64,000 nucleotides of DNA, from positions 1,922,001-1,986,000 of the forward strand of contig JAHCAY010000001.1 of NCBI GenBank assembly GCA_019634575.1. Direction: 5' to 3'. Numbering within the stretch: position 1 is the first letter of the stretch; each line of letters starts with the position of its first letter. Positions 50,281-59,117 of the stretch are shown in pieces. The notes beneath the pieces were generated by a model, which saw only the letters and a list, made by a program, of their open reading frames with translations, was not told where the DNA came from and ran no database searches. The translations under genes were made by a program, and so were the position numbers. This stretch comes from Candidatus Didemnitutus sp. (GTDB lineage: Bacteria; Verrucomicrobiota; Verrucomicrobiia; Opitutales; Opitutaceae).

Positions 50281-50355
50281 CACGGATTGCACGGATGAGC
50301 ACGGATCACGCAGCGAAGACGGTGCCTCCATCCGTGCTCGTCCGTGCAATCCGTG
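50281..50355. repeat. Inverted repeat of a CACGGAT word between convergent genes
   Basis: Left arm 50281-50306 and right arm 50330-50355 match at 25 of 26 positions as inverted repeats around 23 bases. Each arm contains the word CACGGAT two or three times. It lies between the plus-strand coiled-coil gene and the minus-strand EEP-family gene. Confidence 0.88.
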
Positions 50356-50400
50356 GTTCAAAAAGGCCCACCGGGCGCGGCGCAGCGCGTTCGGCCGGGA

Positions 50401-51177
50401 TTAGTCGGTGAACTCGAACTCCGCGCACAGCGCGTGGTGATCGGACGCGATGGTCGGCTTCACGACGTGGCGGACCGGTCTCAGGGGCGCGTTGTAGAAC
50501 AGGTGATCGAGCACGAAAGGCCGGCGCCGCCAAGTCACCTCGCGATCCTGCACGGTGCGGAAGCCGACTTGGGCAAACTGCTCCACGAGCGACTGGTGTT
50601 TGCTGACGTTGAAGTCGCCGCCCAGCACGGTCGGACCGGTCGATTTTGCCAGCTGGGCCGCTACGAGCCGGCGTTGCTCGTTGTGCACCTCGCTGCTCGA
50701 GCGGAGCATGAAGAGCGCGAGGAGGTGCGTGTTCATCACGCGCACCTCGCGGCCGGCGATCGTGGTCGTCGCACCGATCAGCAGGCGATCGGTCGGCGTC
50801 TTTTTTTCGCCGAAGAAGTCGAATTCCACGGCGGGCGACGGCAGGTCGAGACGGAAGTGGTCGCGGAGCGGCGTGCGCGAGAAAATCGCCAAGCCGATGC
50901 CGAAGGGCAGCTCGCGGGGATCCTCACGGGGAAACGAGAAATAGCTGTCGTAGCCGGCGAGGGCACCCTTCAGGCGGCTGTAGTTCGGGGGGATCGGCGG
51001 CTGCGTGCCGCCGGGCTCGGCCAGTTCGACTTCCTGCAACAGGATGAGGTCGGCGTCATGACTCTTGATCTCTTCGATGGTGTGGCTGAGGCGAATCGGT
51101 GCACGGTCCGGGTCAGTGTCGTTCCACATCTGACCAAACTGCATGTTGAACTGCAGAATTTTGAAGTGCGGCGGCAT
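50401..51177 (-). CDS. Endonuclease/exonuclease/phosphatase-family enzyme
   Basis: Metal-dependent phosphodiesterase fold. Seen: 258 residues from ATG 51177; the frame is open to 51303 without family text. Catalytic landmarks appear in order: N11 in ILQFNMQFG, E49 in ADLILLQEVE, MNTHLLAL, GGDFNVSKHQSLVEQF with its Asp and Asn, and the terminal SDHHALCAEFEF with the catalytic Asp-His. FVLDHLFYN fits as well. No signal peptide, so probably cytoplasmic. The family covers nucleases, phosphoinositide phosphatases and sphingomyelinases, and substrate cannot be told. It lies 144 bases after thyX on the same strand. Confidence 0.88.
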   Translation of the reverse strand: MPPHFKILQFNMQFGQMWNDTDPDRAPIRLSHTIEEIKSHDADLILLQEVELAEPGGTQPPIPPNYSRLKGALAGYDSYFSFPREDPRELPFGIGLAIFSRTPLRDHFRLDLPSPAVEFDFFGEKKTPTDRLLIGATTTIAGREVRVMNTHLLALFMLRSSSEVHNEQRRLVAAQLAKSTGPTVLGGDFNVSKHQSLVEQFAQVGFRTVQDREVTWRRRPFVLDHLFYNAPLRPVRHVVKPTIASDHHALCAEFEFTD

Positions 51178-51321
51178 CAGCGGAGGGGAGTCGCGCGGGT
51201 CCCGCTCCAGCGAGCCGAGAAACTGCGAAAGCCGGGGAAAAGACGTGGGCTCATGCGCTGCAGCAAGTCGCTGGCATGTTCGCCCGCGGTGAAGACGCGG
51301 CAAGATTATTTACCCATGCGA

Positions 51322-52668
51322 CTACTCGGGCTCGGCTGTGCCTTCCACGACCCATGTTTTGGCTTCGGGGACGTGGCAGAAAAATTCCCGGAGCGCGGCA
51401 CTGAGGTGCTCGGCATAGCGGAAATGCGCGCCCATGCCGGTGCGCAGCTCGGCTTCGTAGATGAATTTGTCGGCATGCGTGCTGTGCTCGAACGGCGTCT
51501 GCGCGCCGAGGAGCAGCGAATAGACGTAGGCCGGCGAGCCGCGCTGCATGAGTTCACGCGTGAGCGCCGCCTGCGCGTCGAGCAGCGGCTGGTGCGCGGC
51601 GTGCGCGATCTCGGGGGGCAGATAGAAGCCGGCTTGAATGAGCGGCGTGTAGCGGTGGCCGGTGCGGTGGCGGTTGAGGTCGCGCAGCTCGGCAACCGCC
51701 ATGTTGTTCCAGGCAAAGGTCACGCGCGTGCGGCGCGTCGCGGTGCCTTGGTAGCCGTAGCGGTTGGCGCGATGGCGCAACGCCTCGGGCACGGGTTGCT
51801 CCTCGCGCAGCCACGGCGGTGTGTCGCGATCGACTTTCACCCAAACCTGATCGGCGAGCGGCGCAGCCGAGAGGCGTTCGAGGCCGAGGCGGCACGAAGT
51901 CGCGAGCTCCTGCGCGGCCTGCGCCTCGTAGGACTTTTCCGCCGAGCTGTGGCGCATGAGGCGCGGCGACATCTTGAGCAGCACGTCGCGGATCGCGGCG
52001 GCGGCGGCCTTGGCCTCGGGTTGACCGAGCGAGTCGAGGTGCTTCACCGTCGCGGCCCACATGCGCGAGCTTTGGACGAGGCCGAGATTCGTGCGCGTGG
52101 CGAGCGGGATGAAATAGCGGGCGCGGTCGAGGGCGTAGTTTTTGCGGATACGCGTGACGACGGCGGGCTTGGCGTTCGGCGGGAGCCGGATGAGCTCGGG
52201 TTTCTCCTGACCGAGCTGGTCGAGGCGCGCGTATTCGGCGTTATAGGCGGCGAAGGCCTGTGCCATCACGCTCGTCCACTGGCCGGCGAGATCGTCGGGC
52301 ACGCCGAGTTCGGCCGGTGTCGGCAGGTTGGCCGCATCCATCGTGATGTAGCGCGTGCTCGATTCCTGGCCGTCGGCCATCTGCGCGATCTCGAAAATTT
52401 TATATGCGAGCCACATCGAGACGCCGTCGAGCGCGAGGGCGAGACCGCCGGTGAGACCGCCGATCGAGGCGTGGCCGTAGTCGACGAATTTCAGGATGCG
52501 ATCGATCGACTCGTCGGGATGCGCGAGGTCGACCTTCGAGAGGATGTTGGCGAGGCCGTCGTTGCTGCGCGAATAACGGGCGAGCACGGACGCCAGGAGC
52601 TCGGGCGTGACTTTCGGGAGATCGGCCGCGGAGGGCGGCGGGACGACGGCGATGCCAGTGACCTTCAT
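51322..52668 (-). CDS. thyX: Long ThyX-like (FAD-dependent thymidylate synthase) protein
   Basis: Seen: 448 residues, about twice the size of standard ThyX. The N-terminal lobe has VDYGHASIGG (63-70), ESSTRYITM (102-110) and ARYFIPLATRTNL (183-195), which match ThyX blocks except that the RHR of the RHRxxSxNxxSxRY motif is missing. The C-terminal lobe has MAVAELRDLNRHRTGHRYTP (323-342), which supplies an RHR-x3-RY-like sequence. Known: ThyX makes dTMP with FAD and methylenetetrahydrofolate, and long divergent ThyX proteins occur in Chlamydiae, a sister group to Verrucomicrobia. Inferred: a pseudo-dimeric ThyX in which each lobe keeps part of the motif. A related non-synthase role cannot be excluded. 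Confidence 0.8.
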   Translation of the reverse strand: MKVTGIAVVPPPSAADLPKVTPELLASVLARYSRSNDGLANILSKVDLAHPDESIDRILKFVDYGHASIGGLTGGLALALDGVSMWLAYKIFEIAQMADGQESSTRYITMDAANLPTPAELGVPDDLAGQWTSVMAQAFAAYNAEYARLDQLGQEKPELIRLPPNAKPAVVTRIRKNYALDRARYFIPLATRTNLGLVQSSRMWAATVKHLDSLGQPEAKAAAAAIRDVLLKMSPRLMRHSSAEKSYEAQAAQELATSCRLGLERLSAAPLADQVWVKVDRDTPPWLREEQPVPEALRHRANRYGYQGTATRRTRVTFAWNNMAVAELRDLNRHRTGHRYTPLIQAGFYLPPEIAHAAHQPLLDAQAALTRELMQRGSPAYVYSLLLGAQTPFEHSTHADKFIYEAELRTGMGAHFRYAEHLSAALREFFCHVPEAKTWVVEGTAEPE

Positions 52669-52781
52669 GCGCGCGAAAACACGAAAGAGTTTCGCGCGCG
52701 GTGGCGAAGGAAATTAGCGGAAAACTTTGGACGCCCCGAGGCTTGGCAACGAAAGACGCGGCGCTAGCGTCCGCCCATCCC

Positions 52782-53651
52782 ATGAAGCCGGTCGCTTTCG
52801 CTGCCCTGTCGGTTTTCCTTGGCGTGGCGTCAGCCTTCTCCGCCATGCCCGACTTCCGCTCCTACAGCCTGGATGGATCCCCGGTCCTCGATTCCACCCT
52901 CCAGCAGCACGTCGAGGCGATCGATGCCTCGCTGCGTGCGCGCTGGGAGATTCCCGATGGGCAGACCTCCGTCGGCGTGCTCGACCTGCGCACGCTACGC
53001 CTCGCGTGGGTGCGCCCCGACCGCATCGACTACGCGGCGAGCGTGCCGAAGGTCGCGATCCTGCTCGGCTGGTTCGCCGCCCATCCGGAACCGGCTGCGC
53101 TCGACGCGACGACACGGCACGAACTCGGATTGATGATCAAGCAGTCGGACAACGAGCTCGCGGCGAAATTCTCGCAGCAACTCGGGCTGGGCTTCATCCG
53201 CGGCGTGCTCGACCGCTACGCCCTCTACGACGCGCAGACCGGCGGCGGCATTTGGCTCGGCAAGCATTACGGCAAGGGCGGCGAGCGTGTGGCCGATCCC
53301 GTCGGCGGGCATTCGCACGCTGCGACGGTGCGGCAGCTGTTGCGGTTTTACCTGCTGCTCGAGCAGGACCAGCTCGTCTCGGCCGAGGCGTCGGCAGCGA
53401 TGCGGGATATCTTTCGATCACCGGACATCCCGCACAAGGAGGACAAGTTCGTCGCCGGACTGGCGGGACGCGCGGGGCTCGAGATTCGCCGCAAGGCGGG
53501 TTGGTGGGAGGACTGGAACCTCGACACCGCAGTTGTCACCGGCCCCGGACGTCACTACGTCATCGTCGCGATGGTGCACCACGCGCATGGCGAGGAGTAT
53601 CTGCGGGCGTTCGCGGCAGCGGCGGACGACTTGCTTGCGCCAGTCAAATAG
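52782..53651 (+). CDS. Exported class A beta-lactamase-like serine hydrolase
   Basis: Seen: 289 residues from ATG 52782 with a signal peptide (MKPVAFAALSVFLGVASAFS). The three family elements are present: SxxK at S87-K90 (ASVPKVAIL), SDN at 122-124 (IKQSDNELAAKF), and a KTG equivalent read as KAG in IRRKAGWWEDWN. The Glu of the omega loop of true class A enzymes is not evident. Inferred: a periplasmic serine hydrolase or D,D-peptidase-like protein; antibiotic hydrolysis cannot be claimed. It is divergent from thyX and convergent with nuoN, separated from nuoN by a strong hairpin. Confidence 0.85.
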   Translation: MKPVAFAALSVFLGVASAFSAMPDFRSYSLDGSPVLDSTLQQHVEAIDASLRARWEIPDGQTSVGVLDLRTLRLAWVRPDRIDYAASVPKVAILLGWFAAHPEPAALDATTRHELGLMIKQSDNELAAKFSQQLGLGFIRGVLDRYALYDAQTGGGIWLGKHYGKGGERVADPVGGHSHAATVRQLLRFYLLLEQDQLVSAEASAAMRDIFRSPDIPHKEDKFVAGLAGRAGLEIRRKAGWWEDWNLDTAVVTGPGRHYVIVAMVHHAHGEEYLRAFAAAADDLLAPVK

Positions 53652-53666
53652 TCGTCGATGAAACGC

Positions 53667-53693
53667 AAAAGGCCGGTCGTGAGGACCGGCCTT
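53667..53693 (-). terminator. Terminator at the end of the nuo operon
   Basis: 10-bp perfect stem AAGGCCGGTC / GACCGGCCTT (53669-53678 with 53684-53693), 5-base loop. On the minus strand the stem runs directly into TTTTGCG, 24 bases after the nuoN stop. On the plus strand it could also end the serine hydrolase transcript. Confidence 0.88.
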
Positions 53694-53716
53694 GGCAACG
53701 AAACAGACTTATCCGC

Positions 53717-55228
53717 TTAGCGGTTCAGCAGCCAAGCCGACAGCGGCTGTTGGAAGAAGCCGAGCAGCACGGTCACGAGCGCGAGGCTCGCGAGGATGGC
53801 AGTGTTGATCAGCGACGGTTCGGCGGCGGACACCGGCGCGGGCGTCTCGCCCTCGGGGCGCCAGGTCTCGAACCAAGCGGCCTTGATCCAGCCGAAGTAG
53901 TAATAGATCGAGACGACGACGCACACGATCGCGATGGCGAGGAGCGTGTAGAGCTTGGCTTCGAACGCGGCCATGAACACGAGCAGCTTGCCCATGAAGC
54001 CGGCGAGCGGCGGGATGCCGGCGAGCGAGCCGACACCGATCGCGAGCACCGCGGCGAGGAACGGGCGGTCCTTGGCGAGGCGATCGTAGCCGTCGAGGTC
54101 CTGCTGCGTGTCGTCGTCGCCGGCGAGATGCGCCATGACGCCGAACACCGCCATCGAGGCAAACATGTAGGTGAAAAGGTAGAACCAGACCGCACCGCTG
54201 GCCCATGACACGGTCATCGACGCCGTCACGCCGAGCAGCAGGAAGCCGGCGTGCGAGATGCCGGAGAGGCCCATGAGGCGCTTGGCGTTGCGCTGCGTGA
54301 GGGCGGAGAGGTTGCCGAAGAGGAGCGTCGCGGCCGCGAGGGTCGAGAGCACGGGCACGAGAATCCCGCTGAGCGGCGCGAAGACGTTGTGCACGAGCGT
54401 GAGCAGCACGGCGAACCCGGCGGCCTTGGAACCAACCGCGAGGAACGCGGTGACGGGCGTCGGCGCACCCTGATAGACGTCGGGAATCCAGATCTGGAAC
54501 GGAAACGCACCGATCTTGAAGCCGACGCCGCTGAGCACGAGCAGCGCCCCGAGAATGCCGAGAAAGTTGTCGGGGTTCTTCGCGAGGAAATCGGCCACGA
54601 CGTCAAACTCGAAGCCCGTGTGCGCGACGCCGCCCATCTCCACGCGGCCCACCGCGCCGTAGAGCATGACGATGCCGAAGAGCATGATCGCGGAGCTGAG
54701 CGCGCCGGTGACGAGATACTTCAGGCCAGCCTCGAGCGTGAGGGCGTTGTCGCGGAAGTAGGAGACGAGGATGTAGAAGCCGATCGTGATCGTCTCAAGC
54801 GCGACGAAGAACATCACGAAGTGGTTGCTCTGCACGAGCAGCATCATCGCGGCGGTGATAACCAGAACGATCGCGTAGAACTCGACGCGCGGCATCTTGC
54901 TGCGCGGCAGCACTACGCTGGCGATCGCGCAAACGAGCAGGCTCGAGATCGTGAAGAACACGCGAGCGATCTGCCCCGGCATGTTGTGGCGGAGCAGGCC
55001 GGCGAAGGTGTCCTGATTCATCCACGCGGTGTCGAAATTGATGACGATACCGCCCAGGACGAACAGCAGCGTGATCGTCGCCACCCACGGGATGTAACGG
55101 TGCTGGCTCTTGGGGAGCACAATCTCCGAGGCGAGGAGGCCGAGCGCCGCGCACGCGAGGATTAGCTCAGGAAAGATCGCAGCCCACTGGTTCGAATCGG
55201 CGGCAGCTTGGAGAAGTTCGGTCGACAT
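53717..55228 (-). CDS. nuoN: NADH-quinone oxidoreductase subunit N
   Basis: Antiporter-like membrane subunit of complex I; proton pumping in the inner membrane. Seen: 503 residues, about 14 hydrophobic segments. SNHFVMFFVALETITIGFYI carries the conserved Glu, followed by GLKYLVTGALSSAIMLFG, FKIGAFPFQIWIPDVYQGAP and LSALTQRNAKRLMGLSGISH with its conserved Lys. PPLAGFMGKLLVF follows near the C-terminus. Last gene of the operon; its start is 12 bases downstream of the nuoM stop and a terminator follows. Confidence 0.95.
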   Translation of the reverse strand: MSTELLQAAADSNQWAAIFPELILACAALGLLASEIVLPKSQHRYIPWVATITLLFVLGGIVINFDTAWMNQDTFAGLLRHNMPGQIARVFFTISSLLVCAIASVVLPRSKMPRVEFYAIVLVITAAMMLLVQSNHFVMFFVALETITIGFYILVSYFRDNALTLEAGLKYLVTGALSSAIMLFGIVMLYGAVGRVEMGGVAHTGFEFDVVADFLAKNPDNFLGILGALLVLSGVGFKIGAFPFQIWIPDVYQGAPTPVTAFLAVGSKAAGFAVLLTLVHNVFAPLSGILVPVLSTLAAATLLFGNLSALTQRNAKRLMGLSGISHAGFLLLGVTASMTVSWASGAVWFYLFTYMFASMAVFGVMAHLAGDDDTQQDLDGYDRLAKDRPFLAAVLAIGVGSLAGIPPLAGFMGKLLVFMAAFEAKLYTLLAIAIVCVVVSIYYYFGWIKAAWFETWRPEGETPAPVSAAEPSLINTAILASLALVTVLLGFFQQPLSAWLLNR

Positions 55229-55240
55229 GGCGGCGGAAAA

Positions 55241-56761
55241 TCAGCGGGAGGAAACGTTGCGCACGACGGCCGGCGTCGGGGCGGTCAGTGCGGCGTTGGC
55301 GGCGGTCGAGATCGTCTTCGGCCAGAAGCCGATGACGAGGAGCGCGACGAGGAGAACCAGCGCCGGCAGACGCTCGCTCCAAGCGAGGTCGACGGCGGGA
55401 TGCTTGGCGAGGACCGTGTTCAGTTGCTCGGTCGACGGCCCGAAGAACACGCGGGCCGCGGCGCGCAAACCATAGATGGCGGAGATGACGACGCCGGCGA
55501 TGGCAACGGCGGTGAGCGCGGGCGAGAACTGCCAGAGCGAGACGAAGACCGTGAGTTCGCCCCAAAAGTTGGCGAAACCCGGCAGGCCGATGCTGGCCAT
55601 GGTGCCGGCGACGAAGAACGCGGCGAGCACGGGGGTCTTTTGCGCGAGGCCGCCCATCTCCGCCATGTCGAAGGTGTGCGTGCGGTGGTGAACGCTCGTG
55701 GCGAGGAGGAACAGCAGCGCGACGGACAGGCCGTGCGCAACCATCAGGAGCACCACGCCGCCCGTGCCAATGACGGAGAGCGTCGCGATGCCGAGGAAGC
55801 AGTAGCCCATGTGCATGACCGAGCTGTAACCGAGCATTTGCTTGAGGTCGCGCTGGGCGATGGTGACGAAGCCGATGACGAGCACGTTGCCGACGGCGGC
55901 GAGCACGGCGAGCGGCCAGGCCCAGGCCTGTGCGCCGGCGGGCAGCAGGGGCAGCGCGATCTGGATGAGGCCGTAGAGGCCGAACTTCTTGAGCACGCCG
56001 GCGTGGAGCATGGCGGCGGACGACGGCGCGGCGCCGTAGCCGAGCGGGGCCCAGGTGTGCAGCGGCCAGAGGGAGACCAGCGTGCCGAAGCCGAACATCA
56101 GCAGGCCGAAAATATATTTCTGCGCCGTGACGGAGAGTGGATTGGCGGCGAGCTCGGCGCGGAGCGTCACGAGGTCGAAAGATTCCGCGCCGCTCTTGGT
56201 GTAGATGGCAATCAGGCCGGCGAGTGAGAGCATGGCGCCGACGGTGAGGTAGATCGTCATCTTCATCGCCGCGTAATTGCGGTCCCGGCCGCCCCAGATG
56301 CCGACCATGATGAAGGTCGGAATGAGCGCGAGTTCGTGGAAGAAATAGAAGAAGAAGATGTCGACCGACGCGAACGTGCCGAGGAGGCCGCCCTGCATGA
56401 TGAGCAGGAGCATCAGGTAAATCTTCAGACGTTCGGCGTTGGAGCGCAGCGCGTAGATGCCGGCGGCGAGGCCGACGATGGCCGCGAGCATGAACATTGG
56501 CAGCGAGACGCCGTTGAGACCGAGCTTCAGCGCGATGCCGAAGCCGCCGAGGCCGGTGTCGACCTTGCTCAGGAACTGGTAGGCGTTGCCGGCGTCGGTC
56601 GGGAATTGTTTCCAGAGCCAGACGGCGATGATCGCGGGCCAGATGAAGGCGATCGCCGCCAGTTTGGTCGCGAAGCGCTTCGGCAGACCGAGGCCGATGG
56701 CCAGCGCGACGAGGAGCGGCGTGGCGATCGCGAGCTGCAGGAGAAGGGCGTTGTCAGACAT
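55241..56761 (-). CDS. nuoM: NADH-quinone oxidoreductase subunit M
   Basis: Antiporter-like proton-pumping subunit of complex I. Seen: 506 residues from ATG 56761; the frame is open to 56806 but that part is encoded by the palindromic element. FFYFFHELALIPTFIMVGIW contains the key Glu. FGTLVSLWPLHTWAPLGYGA, SAAMLHAGVLKKFGLYGLIQ, RDLKQMLGYSSVMHMGYCFL and GLPGFANFWGELTVF follow in order. It lies 114 bases downstream of nuoL, by far the largest gap in the nuoG-N part of the operon apart from the one before nuoG, and the gap is filled by an inverted repeat. Confidence 0.95.
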   Translation of the reverse strand: MSDNALLLQLAIATPLLVALAIGLGLPKRFATKLAAIAFIWPAIIAVWLWKQFPTDAGNAYQFLSKVDTGLGGFGIALKLGLNGVSLPMFMLAAIVGLAAGIYALRSNAERLKIYLMLLLIMQGGLLGTFASVDIFFFYFFHELALIPTFIMVGIWGGRDRNYAAMKMTIYLTVGAMLSLAGLIAIYTKSGAESFDLVTLRAELAANPLSVTAQKYIFGLLMFGFGTLVSLWPLHTWAPLGYGAAPSSAAMLHAGVLKKFGLYGLIQIALPLLPAGAQAWAWPLAVLAAVGNVLVIGFVTIAQRDLKQMLGYSSVMHMGYCFLGIATLSVIGTGGVVLLMVAHGLSVALLFLLATSVHHRTHTFDMAEMGGLAQKTPVLAAFFVAGTMASIGLPGFANFWGELTVFVSLWQFSPALTAVAIAGVVISAIYGLRAAARVFFGPSTEQLNTVLAKHPAVDLAWSERLPALVLLVALLVIGFWPKTISTAANAALTAPTPAVVRNVSSR

Positions 56762-56780
56762 GAAGTGAAAGGCAGGGAGA

Positions 56781-56877
56781 AACCACGAATGGACACGAAT
56801 GAACACGAATCTGCCCGAGCAGAACGTGCGTGTGGTCCAGTGATTTCATTCGTGTGAATTCGTGTCCATTCGTGGTT
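56781..56877. repeat. Inverted repeat of an ACACGAAT word inside the nuo operon
   Basis: Left arm 56781-56810 (AACCACGAATGGACACGAAT and on) and right arm 56848-56877 match at 28 of 30 positions as inverted repeats around 37 bases. The nuoL TAA stop (56878-56876) starts within the right arm. It lies between nuoL and nuoM and would form a long mRNA hairpin there. Confidence 0.9.
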
Positions 56878-58765
56878 AAAACACGCCGGCGGCGAAGCCC
56901 CACAGGAGCACGGTGCCGAGCAGGAACCAGTAGACGTAGGCGTGGATGCTGCCGACGTGCAGCGCGCGCACGCCGAGGCCGACGAGGCCGACCAGGCCCG
57001 CGCAACCGCGGATGATCAGGCCGGCGAGGAAGATCTGCTCGAGGAAGTTGATCAGCATCGCGAAGCGCTGCTGCACCTTCGCCACGTAGTAGTCGTAGAC
57101 CTTGTCGAAGGATTCCTTGAGCGCCGTGAGCGCGCGGAACAGGCCGCCGACCTTCGACTCGAGCGCGTCGGTCTTGGCCGTCGGGTAGAAGAGCCAGGCC
57201 GCGCCGGCGCCGAGGATCATGACGGCGAGCGAGGTGCCGAGGATGATCACGTGCGCGGAGTGATCATGATGCGCATCGGGGACGAGACCCATGATCGGGC
57301 CGGCGATCTTGCCGAAAATCTGCGGATAACCGCCCGAGATCGAGAGGCCGGCGAGCAGCATGAGCGGGAGCGTCATGACGAGACTGCTCTCGTGCGCGTG
57401 CTTGGCGTGGTCGGAACGCGCTTCGCCGAAGAACACGATCTTCCACATGCGGATCATATAGAACGACGTCAGGATCGCGGTGAACGCGAGGGCGACGAAG
57501 ATCACGGTGTTTTGTGAGAAGGCGAGGTAGAGGATCGCGTCCTTGGAGAAGAAGCCCGCAAAGAACGGGAAACCGATGATCGCGAGCACGCCGAGCGTGA
57601 AGGTCAGGAAGGTGATCGGCATGCTCTTCCGCAGTCCGCCCATCTGGAAGATGTCCTGCTCGTGGTGGCAGCCGTGGATGACGGAGCCGGAACCGAGGAA
57701 GAGCAGCGCCTTGAAGAAGGCGTGAGTCGTGAGGTGGAACATCGCGGCGCCGACGCCGGCGGCGATGACGACCTCGTGGACCTTGCCGCCCATCTCGTGC
57801 GACGTCACGAGCGAGCCGAGGCCGAAGGCCGCGACCATGTAGCCGAGTTGCGAGAGCGTGGAGTAAGCGAGGACCTTCTTGATGTCGCGCTGCACGACGG
57901 CGCAGAGCGCGGCGTAGACCGCCGTGACCGTGCCGATGGCCGCGATGACGTTCAGCGCCTCGGGCACCATCAGGAAATTGATCCGGCACAGCATGTAGAT
58001 ACCGGCGGCGACCATCGTCGCGGCGTGGATGAGCGCGGAGACCGGCGTCGGGCCTTCCATCGCGTCCGGGAGCCAGACGTGCAGCGGCATCTGCGCGGAC
58101 TTGCCCATCGCGCCGCAGAAGAGGAGCAGCGGAATGGCAGCCGAGATCGCGTAGCCGTGCGAGCCGGCCTTGAAGGCGAGGTCGTTGAGGTTGGTCGTGC
58201 CGAAGAGCCAGTAGGTCGCGACGATGCCGAGCAGGAAGCCGAAGTCGCCGACGCGGTTGACGATGAAGGCCTTCTTCGAGGCGTCGGCCGCGGACTGCTT
58301 CTCGTGGTAATGGTTGATGAGCAGCCAGGAGCTGAAACCGACGAGCTCCCAGAAGATGAAGATCATGAACAGCGAGTCGGCGACGACGATGCCGAGCATC
58401 GAGAACATGAAGACCGACAGGCCGCCGAAGAAGCGGGCGCGCGCCGCGTCGTCGTGCATGTAGCCCATCGAGAAGACGTGGATGAGGAAGCCGACGAACC
58501 CGACGACGAAGAGCATCAGCCGCGCGAGCGCATCGATCTTGAAGCCGAGCGAGATCGAGAAATTGCCGAAGCGCAGCCACTCGAGCGAGGCGTTCACGTC
58601 GGTGCCGTTGAACACGAACTGGAGCGACAGCGCGCAGATGATGGCGGCGGCGGCGACGGAGACCCATTGGGCGAGCGCGCCCTGACGCCGCAGGAACAGC
58701 GCGATCAGCGTCGCGGACGCGAGCGGCGTGAGGAGCAGAAGGAGAGCGGACTGAACGGGTGACAT
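56876..58765 (-). CDS. nuoL: NADH-quinone oxidoreductase subunit L
   Basis: Largest proton-pumping subunit of complex I, with the long lateral helix. Seen: 629 residues. Motifs: ARLMLFVVGFVGFLIHVFSM, FIFWELVGFSSWLLINHY (key Glu), GAMGKSAQMPLHVWLPDAME, PVSALIHAATMVAAGIYMLC and QRDIKKVLAYSTLSQLGYMV. Then FFKALLFLGSGSVIHGCHHE with its Lys, and MPITFLTFTLGVLAIIGFPF. The C-terminus ends in another helix (HAYVYWFLLGTVLLWGFAAG). Its start follows the nuoK stop by one base, and its stop sits in a palindromic element. Confidence 0.96.
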   Translation of the reverse strand: MSPVQSALLLLLTPLASATLIALFLRRQGALAQWVSVAAAAIICALSLQFVFNGTDVNASLEWLRFGNFSISLGFKIDALARLMLFVVGFVGFLIHVFSMGYMHDDAARARFFGGLSVFMFSMLGIVVADSLFMIFIFWELVGFSSWLLINHYHEKQSAADASKKAFIVNRVGDFGFLLGIVATYWLFGTTNLNDLAFKAGSHGYAISAAIPLLLFCGAMGKSAQMPLHVWLPDAMEGPTPVSALIHAATMVAAGIYMLCRINFLMVPEALNVIAAIGTVTAVYAALCAVVQRDIKKVLAYSTLSQLGYMVAAFGLGSLVTSHEMGGKVHEVVIAAGVGAAMFHLTTHAFFKALLFLGSGSVIHGCHHEQDIFQMGGLRKSMPITFLTFTLGVLAIIGFPFFAGFFSKDAILYLAFSQNTVIFVALAFTAILTSFYMIRMWKIVFFGEARSDHAKHAHESSLVMTLPLMLLAGLSISGGYPQIFGKIAGPIMGLVPDAHHDHSAHVIILGTSLAVMILGAGAAWLFYPTAKTDALESKVGGLFRALTALKESFDKVYDYYVAKVQQRFAMLINFLEQIFLAGLIIRGCAGLVGLVGLGVRALHVGSIHAYVYWFLLGTVLLWGFAAGVF

Positions 58766-58766
58766 G

Positions 58767-59117
58767 TCAGTTCTTGAGCGCGGACAGTTCCTCCACCTGC
58801 ACCGTGTGGCGCTTGCGGAAGAGGGCGACGATGATGGCGAGGCCGACGGCGACCTCGGCCGCCGCGATCGTGAGGATGAAGAAAACGAAGACCGAACCGT
58901 CGAGCGTGCCGTTGAAGCGCGAGAACGCGACGAGCGCGAGGGTCGAGGCGAGCAGCATGAGCTCGAGGCACATGTAGATCACGAGCGTGTTCTTGCGGAG
59001 CAGCACGCCGATGAAGCCGATGACGAACAGCAGCAGGCTGATCAGGATGTAGGCGTTGAGACCGATAGCGGCGGGAGCTTCACCGTCGAGCATGAGGTAT
59101 CCAAGCAACGGATTCAT
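58767..59117 (-). CDS. nuoK: NADH-quinone oxidoreductase subunit K
   Basis: Small three-span subunit of complex I. Seen: 116 residues from ATG 59117, which overlaps the nuoJ stop (ATGA); a second in-frame ATG lies 8 codons on. [20 protein letters not shown], then [20 protein letters not shown] with the conserved Glu in the second helix, and [20 protein letters not shown] with the second conserved Glu in the third. The C-terminal tail [16 protein letters not shown] is typical. Length is slightly above the family's usual 100-105. Confidence 0.95.
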   Translation of the reverse strand: MNPLLGYLMLDGEAPAAIGLNAYILISLLLFVIGFIGVLLRKNTLVIYMCLELMLLASTLALVAFSRFNGTLDGSVFVFFILTIAAAEVAVGLAIIVALFRKRHTVQVEELSALKN

